From contig OX387603.1 of NCBI GenBank assembly GCA_947568835.1, positions 2,891,701 to 2,955,700 on the forward strand: a stretch of DNA of 64,000 nt, given 5' to 3'. Both the position numbers and the translations under genes were made by a program. The notes beneath the pieces were generated by a model. That model was not told where the DNA came from. It did no database searches and saw nothing but the letters and a program-made list of their open reading frames with translations. Positions 10,989-19,999 of the stretch are shown here, one piece after another (position 1 is the first letter of the stretch; each line of letters begins with the position of its first letter). Origin of the DNA: Protonemura montana (taxonomy: Eukaryota > Arthropoda > Insecta > Plecoptera > Nemouridae).

Positions 10989-13229
10989 TCAGCAGGCGTT
11001 GAATTCACGTAGGAATCGATTGAATGTGATCGACCCTTTGAACCCAGGATCGAGGTCGTTAAGTATGCATTTTTGAACAAAGCTCATGAACCACTTATGG
11101 GGGTCTGGGTACTTCCTGTCGAGGACGTAGTAAATTCCGAGCAGAGTTAGTATCACGTTGAAGGCAGATGCCGCACGCTCGTGGACGACCACAGCCCCCT
11201 CGCAGAGGAAGAAGATGTCAGCCAGGTCGACGCCATTATGGAATACAACCACGCATGGAGGCTGCACTTCACTGGATCCCAAATCAAATTCATTGCCAGC
11301 CTGTAACAAACAGACATTACGGAATGAGTGTTGGCCAGAAGGCAACAAGTTTTGTAGGGTTCATAAGTTTTTATCATAAATTACCCAGAGTAACTCCAAG
11401 GTTGGCCGAGCTCCCTTCTTGGTTTTTTGAAGTGCTAACATCAACCTCTCGAACATCGCAAGGACTTTGATGTCATGATTTTCAAAATTATCATTGGGCT
11501 TCAGAAACATGGTAATTAGTTTAACAGCCATCTGGTCAAATGCGATCTTTGTTGACTCGTTGATCTGCACAACCATTCCGAAATCATATCGGAGCTGAAA
11601 TCAAATGCACACCAGTGAGGGAAATTTGAAACTGAGGTTGTAGAAGGAAAATAATAGTTGGTAAAGTTTCCAATGAAACATGGTAGGTAAGCCAAATAGT
11701 TTTTAGACTTAATTATCGTTTTTCCTGCTCAATCATTACACGTACCATTTCACCATTTGTAAGATGAGGGAACTTCCTAAACATAGCACCGCAGGTTGTG
11801 GATGCTTGCATTACTGCTCTGCGTCTATCGAACGTCTCTTTCAACAGGAGCTTGACGTGCTGGCTGCTTGTGTTGCCCTTGGCTTTAAGCTCCTTCAACA
11901 ACCTGTTCTTTTCTTTTGAAGTAGAACCCTGACCAGTTCTACAATTACAAAAACAATTGTACACATTTTGAATTTGGTTACCTCCACTTGACATAGCAAT
12001 GCAAAAGGAGACTATTGGTAGCTACGTACCTTTTCATTCTTGCCATAGTTAGGCTCTTGGCAGTCTTTGTTCGCTTTTTCTTCTTCCCAGTGATCATCAG
12101 ATTTCCCTCATAGCGCTGGTTGCGCACATAGCGAACGAGTCGTAATCTCACGGAAGCCTTTAAAGAAACCATGAATGAGTCAGTAACCTTAGGCCAGAAA
12201 AACTGTAATTTATTAAATAATTTCTAGTTCAACTGCACTTACAAATGGCATTTCTGGGTTGTCATCAGCAAGGAAGGGGTATTTCTCCACAACTGCACGG
12301 CAATATTTTTCGTAATCAGATTTGGACGGCCAGCCACACGTTTGAGTTTTCAGGTGGCGTCCCATTTCCCTCACAAGGGCCTTTCGCAGTGCTTCGCTTT
12401 GGGCTATTTTTCCTTTTTGATACGCTGCTTCTAGATCTGGAGGCAGCTCTGGCAGCGTAACTTGGGTTGGCAGCCGCTTGCCTATGAATGCATTCTGCCG
12501 ATGGAGCCCGGGCACGGGCTTTTTCGAAATTTGGGGGTGTTCAAGCCCTTGTTGTACGCCCACAGTAGATGCTGACAATGCGGTTAAAGCCCCAGAGGAA
12601 AGTGAGGTATCTTGCCCCTCATTACATGAGGTACCAGGCTGAAAAGAAGGCCATGAGCGCAAATTGATTCAGTCAGTCGGTCAGTCAGTCGTTCAGACAG
12701 AAGCTGGTGGAAGGAGGCGTACTTGCCACAAAATAGCTAATAAGTAAGCAATTAAGGTACTTGCTCTACTTACAACAACTCGGATATCATCCATGAAGAT
12801 AACAGGCACGTTTGCAGAAAATAATGCTTCAAGCCTGGTTTTGAAGATTAATCTCTTCCCTAGCGAAGGAATTAGCAATGCCATTATTCCATCGTTAGTC
12901 AACAAGGCCATCAAGGATTCCTGTGTAATATCATTTTCTGAAAGAAAAATTGATCACAGATATGAAATTCTACCGAGGTCTGATGAAGAAGTACCAACCT
13001 ACCTAGGTAGATACTGTGAAGCAGGTAGGTAGAGGCTAGGTAGAGGCTAGGTAGAGCTATTTTCTATACCTAGGTAGGTAGTATACCATCAAACGTTGAA
13101 TCTCTTCTGATACAGTACTAACTAGCCTATCCTAACCTATTACTTCTAGCCGCACTTACCGCGAAAAGTCTGAACGAGGGAGGCAAGCCCCCACTCTTGC
13201 AAAATATCTTCTGTGAATTGATCGCCCAT
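10989..13229 (-). CDS. SAM-domain-like protein of the TIR element, seven exons
   Basis: Exons 13229-13160, 12937-12774, 12638-12243, 12157-12030, 11938-11746, 11594-11385, 11300-10989 join without frame loss to 490 aa. The N-terminus (about residues 1-65) reads like a sterile alpha motif: EWGLASLVQTF, then an acidic helix ENDITQESLMALL and IPSLGKRLIF. A middle segment has a YCRAVVEKYPFLADD word, a basic stretch GKKKKRTKTAK that could serve as a nuclear signal, and ETFDRRRAVMQ. The C-terminal exon has PPCVVVF and YYVLDRKYPDPHKWFMSF. I recall this block order in uncharacterised animal proteins but cannot name a function. The ATG starts the SAM-like block, and the gene faces the C2H2 gene about 258 bp away. 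No transposase catalytic motif seen. Confidence 0.8.
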
Positions 13230-13486
13230 CGTCCCGTATCATCAAAAATATCACATCTAAGTATAAAACTAAAGATATTGAAAGTAAATGCCGAAACTCC
13301 GCCGACGCCAACTAACCGCCAAAACTACATTCACAACACCAACGGTAGGTAGCACTGTGCTGGACGCTCGCGGATCGACTCCCGGCAGGCACCACAGTCC
13401 GTCATGGCCGAACCATAGTCCGGATTTTTGTCTTTCTGAACTCTGAAGTGTGTGTTTGATCGTTTTACAAGCAATTGGAGGGAGCG
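13230..13486. promoter_or_regulatory. Shared spacer between two divergent element genes
   Basis: About 257 bp separate the start codons of the SAM-like gene (minus) and the C2H2 gene (plus), so the two promoters must lie here or overlap the genes. No clear TATA box was recognised. Confidence 0.5.
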
Positions 13487-14533
13487 ATGCGTGCTTGCGG
13501 AATGTGTGATTTTCAATCAAACTGTAGGGTAACATTACTGCAACACACTGCTCGGTTCCATAGATACAATGTGAACTTTATGGTACGCTGTCAATATCAT
13601 GGCTGTAGTGCATCGTATCGTAATTGGGGCTCTTTCAAAAGTCACCTAACTCGGAAGCACAAATACCAAGATATTCCCGAGGAACAGCCCATGCCTTTGG
13701 AGATTGCAGCGAATGGTGATGCGAATGTTTTGGAGGAACAAGTACCAGTTGGTGAGTGAGTTTGGCTGAGACATTACTTGTAGGTTATGATTTTAACCCT
13801 CAATAATTTGCCATCGAATAAAAACCTGCATTATTTTCTTTTCTAGCACAACATTTGTTAGAAGCTGCAGATCCAGAAATATATGCAGAGTTACCAGTGC
13901 AGCACTTAAACGAAATATGTGGCCAGTATGTTAAATACATTCAACATATTCGTGAAGGTAGCAACATATCCCAAAAAGCTACTGATAGAGTGACAGCGGG
14001 AATCATCGAGTTTTCTGACAGGACTGTGGGTGCAATGAAGGTAGGGCCATATTAAACTAACTCAATGAGTGTACTTCTAGAATAAGATATGAATGTTTTA
14101 ATACAAGTCTTTTCTTGATTCCATAACTTATTTGCATTATTACCAGGTACATTTGCTTCGTTCAGCAGATGAAGATGGCAACATATCGACTCTGCGCATT
14201 CACGAAGTGTGCAATGAATTCATGCTATCTAGTGCAATTGAGAGTGTCAAGACGAAATATTTGCTCGACAAACATTTGATTGAAAGTGGGTTTTTAATTA
14301 TGCCACAGCGCTTATCCCTCGGCTTCATTTGGCGTTGGGCTAAAAAGCCGATGGTTCGCATCATTAGGAAACCCGTTTCTTTTCACGAAGTTCCATTTTT
14401 CCCAATGCTTCAGCAAGTTTTAAATCAGGATGACATTTTAGAATGTGTAGATAATCCAAGACCTCCTCGAGATGATGGTTATTTAGGGGACTATCAGGAT
14501 GGAAGTTATGTTAAATCACACCCAAGCTCTTGA
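13487..14533 (+). CDS. C2H2 zinc-finger protein of the TIR element, three exons
   Basis: Exons 13487-13751, 13847-14040, 14147-14533 join to 281 aa. Two zinc fingers lie near the N-terminus: C-x2-C-x12-H-x4-H starting at CGMCDF, and C-x4-C-x12-H-x4-H starting at CQYHGC. The second exon holds the word NEICGQYVKYIQHIREGSN, which I recall from uncharacterised animal C2H2 proteins of transposon origin. The third ends DYQDGSYVKSHPSS. In the proteins I recall, that last word is followed by further domains, so this copy may be C-terminally shortened or the element internally deleted. I chose the first ATG before the finger; an upstream non-coding exon is possible. DNA binding to the element's own subterminal repeats is an inference. 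Confidence 0.75.
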
Positions 14534-15274
14534 TGCATTGCTACATCCACACCCATTATCGCTGTTTCGGTTGCAATCAGGCTGCTATGTTCTTCTTCTA
14601 AATCATAGCAGGAATGAATATCATTAGCTATGCATTTACTTTTTTATGTTGTTTTCATTTTTTCTATTTTTTTATTCTATTCCACTGTAGTATATTACAA
14701 TAGAGATCAACTTGTATAAGGGAAATAAAACCCTTAAAGGTTTTTAGACATGTAGCCATATATTATGTTACTCATGTAAATGTGACATGAACATGAATGG
14801 TATAATTTTTTGAATCTGTAACATCATAACATGTAGTACAAAAGTGATAATAAACACATATAAATGTATGTATACCGTTCCAAGCAGATATTGGGTCTTT
14901 AATTTGAGTAATTTTCAGAGTGAGGTTAAATCATACTTGTTAATTAATTAATTAATTAATTAATTAATTAAGGTAATTTGAGTAATTTTCAGAGTAAGGT
15001 TATATCATGCTTGTTATCGCTATCAAGAAATCCAGATATTTATTGTGTAGTTGCATCAAATCAGACGGGCTTCAAATATAAGACGCCTAATAAATCAGAC
15101 GTGCTTCATATGTAAGACACCAACATAAATCAGACGTGCTAAAAAAATCAGACAAGCTTGTTCACGAAAAATAAGACGTATATCCCGAAATTTCAGACGT
15201 TTCCCTTAATATTCAGACGTAAAATGAGGATCAGACACTGACTATCTGATTATCAGACGAAATTGCGTCTAGGC
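14534..15274. other. Right arm of the TIR element
   Basis: Non-coding. It includes a TTAA run at about 14939-14970, a partly duplicated phrase AATTTGAGTAATTTTCAGAG (two copies, about 14900 and 14974), and from about 15060 a dense set of CAGACG/TAAGACG words. Confidence 0.75.
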
Positions 15275-15297
15275 GTCAGACACTTCTTTTTGCAGTG
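15275..15297 (-). repeat. Right terminal inverted repeat
   Basis: Inverse of 9972-9994. Followed by the TA target-site copy at 15298-15299. Confidence 0.9.
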
Positions 15298-15599
15298 TAG
15301 ACGAAGCTTTGAACAAATTCAGCTTGATGCTCAATTTTCCGTTAGTTTAAAGATGGAAGATTGTTAAGAATAATCATATTTCAAATTTCATCGAGCTGTA
15401 AAAATTAACATAGATTCTTGGAAACCAAAACCATCATCAAGACTTTTCCTACGGTTTTTCACGATGGTCAAGCTAGAAAGATGATAGGAAGAGAACAGAT
15501 GAGAGGAAAAAGGTGAGGAAAGAGAGAAAGAGTACAAAGAATTGAACAAGATTTGAATTGCAAATAATTGCAATACGCAAAGTATTTTATTATGAGAAA

Positions 15600-15660
15600 T
15601 GTTATTGTAAGGTGGAGATCGGGGTTTGAGTCCCCGTTTAGGCACCGATTTTTGAGAGGT
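15600..15660 (+). repeat. tRNA-like B-box repeat fragment
   Basis: Contains ATCGGGGTTTGAGTCCCCG, which resembles a tRNA T arm and differs from the B-box consensus GGTTCGANTCC by one base. No acceptor stem or A box pairs with it. The same block occurs at 25690-25800, so it is a dispersed repeat, probably a tRNA-derived SINE tail or head. Confidence 0.5.
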
Positions 15661-15741
15661 AATTAGTGTTCCTAATAACATTGTCAGTGTCTTGTCTTCA
15701 AATAAAAATCCCAAACACAACTCCAGAATAAAATCCAACAT

Positions 15742-15850
15742 AATATTTTAAGAAAAACTATTTGAAATGGGTTTTTCTTAAAACTAGTGCTAAGGATAAA
15801 TCAAGTGGACATGAGTCTAAAAACCATCATTACATAATAATTTGTTTGAT
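15742..15850. repeat. Fold-back repeat family copy, partial
   Basis: Carries TTTAAGAAAAACTATTTGAA and, in reverse, the family edge AGTGCTAAGGATAAATCAAG. The middle of the element is missing. Confidence 0.8.
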
Positions 15851-16376
15851 GGTTTTTATTTTCTGTGATCTTTTATAGCCTGTACTGACCAACATGATGA
15901 ACCGCTTTGGATGGTATTTTTAGAACAATCTTGGAATCTGTCAATTTCTGATACACTTTTAGCCGATCGGCTGAACACTGGTTTTAAATCGTTTGGTTAA
16001 AAAAAAAACAGGGATGAAAATTTGCCGTTTAATTTGAAAACGCAAAAGAATTAAATAAAAAAGCATCACTTACACCAAATTTTGTCTTAAAACTCAACTG
16101 TATTTACGCTACAAGCACATGTTCTTCGATTCTATGCACAAACCAGCACCGATTGTTGGGCAGAGGCCAAGACTAAAGATTCACCTGCAAAGATGAACAG
16201 CAGAAAATACTACCGGCGAAGACGTTGGGTATTGTTGAGCCCCTGGAATGACCTTTGAGCTTCTCCGTTCAATCAGTGGATGATGGAAATACACAAGCTT
16301 TGTCACAGCTAGCCAATAGAATCGTGCCGCCCCCCTCCCCCCAACCGGCTTATTGTTATTATCTGTGACAATAGAT
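15851..16376. other. Intergenic between TIR element and orphan OR exon
   Basis: Nothing recognised beyond short A runs and a C-rich tract at about 16330. Confidence 0.6.
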
Positions 16377-16442
16377 TATTGACAGAAGAATGATGTGAAA
16401 CCGATCAAATATTCTGTCACGTTGAATAATCCCCGCTTTAAG

Positions 16443-16493
16443 CTAGCACTTCAATTGTAAGACCATCAAGTAGGATATGGCAGTTCGCAAGAT
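16443..16493 (-). pseudogene. Orphan odorant-receptor last exon
   Basis: After a good acceptor (TGCAG) the minus strand reads ILRTAISYLMVL, the same as the last exon of OR3 (IVRTAISYLMVL). The next bases carry a 2-nt insertion relative to OR3, so the frame ends QLKC then TAG. About 200 bp around it (roughly 16377-16580) match 19938-20127, including downstream non-coding bases. No matching exons 1-4 lie nearby, so this is a duplicated tail exon or the remains of a lost receptor gene. Confidence 0.8.
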
Positions 16494-16869
16494 CTGCAAG
16501 GAATGAGACAACTTGAAATTCCAGCATTCCTCATCAGTTCTCAACTCAAAATCAAAATCAAACCTAAAAACAAAATTTCAATATAATGTTTGTCTCATGC
16601 AATGAGCGTGCAGAAGAATAATCGGAACGATGTTAGAACTTGTCGACGGTCAATGTGATCCAGTTGTACGTCTTGCAAATGTCATCCCAATCGGGTGAAC
16701 AGTTTGGGAACAAACTCAAGTTAACACAGAGAGAAATCTTGTCTCGGCTTCGGGGAAATTAATTGAGTTTATGCTTCGATACAACTTAGCTTAGGCGTAG
16801 TTCATTTTCATGGAAAAATGAGTTTATCTGATTTTTAATTGGTTTTTTATAAATTTAATTAAATTTTTT

Positions 16870-17235
16870 AAATTAGTTTTATCCAATTTGTTGTAGTAAA
16901 TTAGTTTTTTTTAATTAGTTTTATCCAATTTGTTGTAGTAAATTAGTTTTTTTAATTAGTTTTATCCAATTTGTTGTAGTAAATTAGTTTTTAAATGAGT
17001 TTTATCCAATTTGTTGTAGTAAATTAGTTTTTTTAATTAGTTTTATCCAATTTGTTGTAGTAAATTAGTTTTTTTAATTAGTTTTATCCAATTTGTTGTA
17101 GTAAATTAGTTTTTTAAATGAGTTTTATCCAATTTGTTGTAGTAAATTAGTTTTTTAAATGAGTTTTATCCAATTTGTTGTAGTAAATTAGTTTTTTTAA
17201 TAAGTTTTATCCAATTTGTTATATTTAATTAGTTT
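16870..17235. repeat. AT-rich tandem repeat, about 41 bp x 9
   Basis: Repeated TTTTATCCAATTTGTTGTAG followed by TAAATTAG and a variable T/A run. Unit length varies by one or two bases through the poly-T tract. Confidence 0.95.
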
Positions 17236-17907
17236 TATTTTAATAGTTTTTTTTTCTAATATAGTTTTAAAATTGATTTTATGTAAAACCTCTACAATTG
17301 GATCTCCTACATTGTTGGCAGCAGCTCGATGTTGTTTTCTTTAAACCCGAGTTAATTGATTCCGTGGCAATTTGTGGTGTTTCTGAGAATTCCAGTTATG
17401 ATTAATTACTTTTGTTTGACGTTGGGAGTAATAACGATTGTTTTTATTATTGTGTCAAACCAGTTCAATGTAAGGCAGTGGTTAGTGGAATGTACGGTCT
17501 CATCGTGAACCTCATTTTGTTAGCAATTAGTTTTATGTGACTTCAAAGGTAATTAAAATTGATTTTAATTACGGTAGACCAGTTCGATGGGCTGTAGTCA
17601 CGTATGTCGTTTTCAAACGCAGGTTCGTCAGTATGCATATTATCATTGACTGTGCAGGTTGTGTGGGAATTGTTTGGGGGGAGTTCGTGCCAACATTTAG
17701 ACTTGCGGGGAGGTTGTTGGAAGGGTGCATGGGACACGGGGTGCTCAGGAAGGGTTTGATATGCGGGAAGTGTGGTGCAGCGGGTCTCATGATTCAAGGT
17801 ATGTTTGCGGGAAGATGGTGGCCACTAGGTAAAGATTAGGTAGACAGGTAAATATTGGAGTAGATATCGAAGAGGCCAAAATTTGCAAAAAGAAGTGAAA
17901 TCATTTA
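17236..17907. other. Intergenic, no gene supported
   Basis: An open frame at about 17537-17839 exists but starts with a non-ATG codon on the plus strand and shows no recognisable domain. No splice partner found. Confidence 0.5.
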
Positions 17908-18366
17908 TGATGGTTTTTAGACTCATGTCTACTTGATTTATCCTTAGCACTAGTTTTAAGAAAAACTATTTCAACTGGGTTTTGAATGCTAAGTAAAGGA
18001 CAACTTTAATTTCCCAACGTTTCGTAACATGTACTAGTTACTTCTTCAAGGGTTAGAGCAGTCCTGACAATTTTCCAATAACAAAAGGAACGTTAGTTAG
18101 TAAAAAACGCCAATGTGTTCGGGATTTATTTCAGAAAATACAGAATACATTAGTTTTTAAGTTATTGACTCTGATTATTTTATTTAGATGCATTTAGGAA
18201 GCTTGATCTAGGTTATTGTTATAATTTTATGTGGTTCTTTTGTTATTGGAAAATTGTCAGGACTGCTCTAAACCTTGAAGAAGTAACTAGTAAATGTTAC
18301 GAAACGTCGGGAAATTTTAGCTGTTCTTTACTTAGCATTCAAAACCCAGTTCAAACAGTTTTTCTT
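17908..18366. repeat. Fold-back element, near complete copy
   Basis: The left arm (about 17911-18093) and right arm (about 18229-18366) are reverse complements: AACTGGGTTTTGAATGCTAA against TTAGCATTCAAAACCCAGTT. They flank a spacer of about 135 bp. No coding capacity, so it is a non-autonomous fold-back/MITE-like element. This is the best copy of the family in the window. Confidence 0.85.
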
Positions 18367-18372
18367 AAAGTG

Positions 18373-18760
18373 AAATCGTGTGCAGGCTGTGGACGGAGAG
18401 TGGGTGTTCGGAGGTTCTAAGAAGTTGTTTGTTGTTGCTGTAAAAGACTGGTGGACTTCGACTTAATTAAAGTGAATTGCAGTAGTGGGTGCTGCAGGGG
18501 ACGGCTGTCATTAGCGACTGTTTTAAGGCTTACAATGGTGTTTGGGTGAGGGTGGGTTTTGTCAATTTGACAGTCAATCGTTGTGCCGATTTTGTAGATC
18601 CCGATTCTAGTGCGCTAAATATTGAAAGTTCGTGGTTGAAGTTGCGTCCGCCCGTGCCGCGATACGGACGCAAGAGCGTTACGCAGGATATTTGTGCGAG
18701 TTTTTGTGGAAGCACACGTTGCTGGACCACTGCGATCAGTTTCACCATCTTCCTGGAACA
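18373..18760 (+). pseudogene. Merlin/ISXO2-like transposase remnant
   Basis: The plus strand reads VDGEWVFGGSKKLFVV, then in a second frame ISDCFKAYNG, LTVNRCADFVDPDSS and NIESSW, and then in a third frame YLCEFLWK. These are successive conserved blocks of the DDE domain of Merlin transposases (ISXO2-like/IS1595-like family), with the DG..VFGG, SD...AY and N.IE..W signatures. Frameshifts and stops separate the blocks, and the N-terminus is missing. It sits directly after a fold-back element. Dead copy. Confidence 0.75.
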
Positions 18761-19937
18761 TTGATTGGGTCGTCATCACCGTACCAGTTGCCCCCATCCC
18801 TCCACCAACCGAAGAGGGTGTTCTTTGGGAGGTTGCCGACGACAACGGGCCTGGTGAGTCGTCGCATTGTGGGTGAGTTTATGATTTTAAATATTTATGA
18901 TTTTGTATTATAAAAGTTTCTTCCGAGATCATTTGAGATACTTACCAACAGACTGACAGTGCAAATAATCCCGATGGCGAAGTCTGTAAACATTGTGGTC
19001 GCTTCTAAGTCCTCTGGCCAAAACGCTCCAGCCGTACTTTAAATTAGTGTCTTTGCTTGGACTTTTTAATGCTGTCCGGGCATCTCTTATCTGGACCTTC
19101 TCGAACTGATTTTGCAAAGTATCTCGCCAAACAAATATGTTTCAATACGAGCCATGGCAACGCCCGACGTCATGTGCTCGTCTTCAACGCCACCGAATTT
19201 GGTTTAGCAACAGTCGTAGTTTTAGGAAATTTGAAGGTTTAATGATTCAATTTTTATTTCTTGGTACTCACCCAAACAATCATATTTTATTTAAGACTCC
19301 CCCCGTTTATCGACAGACAAACGAAGGTCAGTTGTTCATTTACAATTCACAGACGGTTCTGGTTGGACAGAATAATCTGACAGATAAATGAAGTTACAGA
19401 AAGAGAATTGTTAATTATTCTAATTTTATGGGATATAGTTCAGTGCCATTAGGTTTGCCACATTGAATCGAAAGTTTCTAAAGTGAAATTTATTTTCCTA
19501 GCATACAAGATCACAAAAACTTCATAAAATCACATCGCTCTGCAGCAAAACAGTGTCATGAGAGTGCATCAACATGCTCATCTCGAAGCAAAGTCAGGTG
19601 TTGCTAGTGCGATTAGATATTATTTGAATCATATGAAAATGTCGGCTTTACACCGCTATTTTGGGTATGAAAACTACAAAATTGGTGTTTGAATAAGCAC
19701 ACGACAGGCTGACAGATTGTGAGATTTGAAGGTGACATAATTTGGGTTTAAAATTAAAATGGTACGCTAAGAAAGCTCGGTGTTATGGCCGAAAATACGT
19801 TTTCAAGGCGCTCCAGTAATTATGTTATGCACCGAAGTCTTCGATCCTACTGTTGTTTCCAAGTTCACAAAGCAGAGTTTAAAGATGGCCAGCAAGCAAC
19901 AGACTGTATTTACAAATGTTTCATCGTGGCTCATTGT
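18761..19937. other. Intergenic downstream of OR3
   Basis: No supported gene. Several short frames occur on both strands without recognisable domains. Confidence 0.55.
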
Positions 19938-19999
19938 TATTTGACAGAAGTGTGATGTGAAACCGATCAAATATTCTGTGACGTTGAATGGTCTTCGCT

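Larger units (their letters stand above)
9972..15297. mobile_element. 5.3-kb TIR element with two divergent genes
   Basis: The ends are 23-bp inverted repeats with one mismatch, beginning CACTGCAAAAA (9972-9994 and 15275-15297), and are flanked on both sides by TA. Just inside both ends are many copies of a TCAGACG/CGTCTGA word. The interior holds a seven-exon minus-strand gene and a three-exon plus-strand gene arranged head to head. CACTG termini, a short target duplication and subterminal repeats recall CMC/EnSpm-type DNA transposons, but I see no recognisable DDE catalytic domain, so the superfamily is left open. The two gene types resemble uncharacterised SAM-domain and C2H2 proteins that I recall as widespread in fish and cnidarian genomes. 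Confidence 0.85.

Noticed and set aside
11158-11470. Plus-strand open frames
   Set aside because: They are antisense shadows of exons 6-7 of the SAM-like gene, which has consistent splice sites and phases.
15600-15660. tRNA gene
   Set aside because: Only a T-arm/B-box-like segment is present. No acceptor stem, D arm or anticodon arm can be paired around it, and it is repeated elsewhere.
17537-17839. 100-codon open frame, plus strand, with overlapping minus frames
   Set aside because: Does not begin with ATG, no domain, no splice context, next to an AT-rich tandem repeat.
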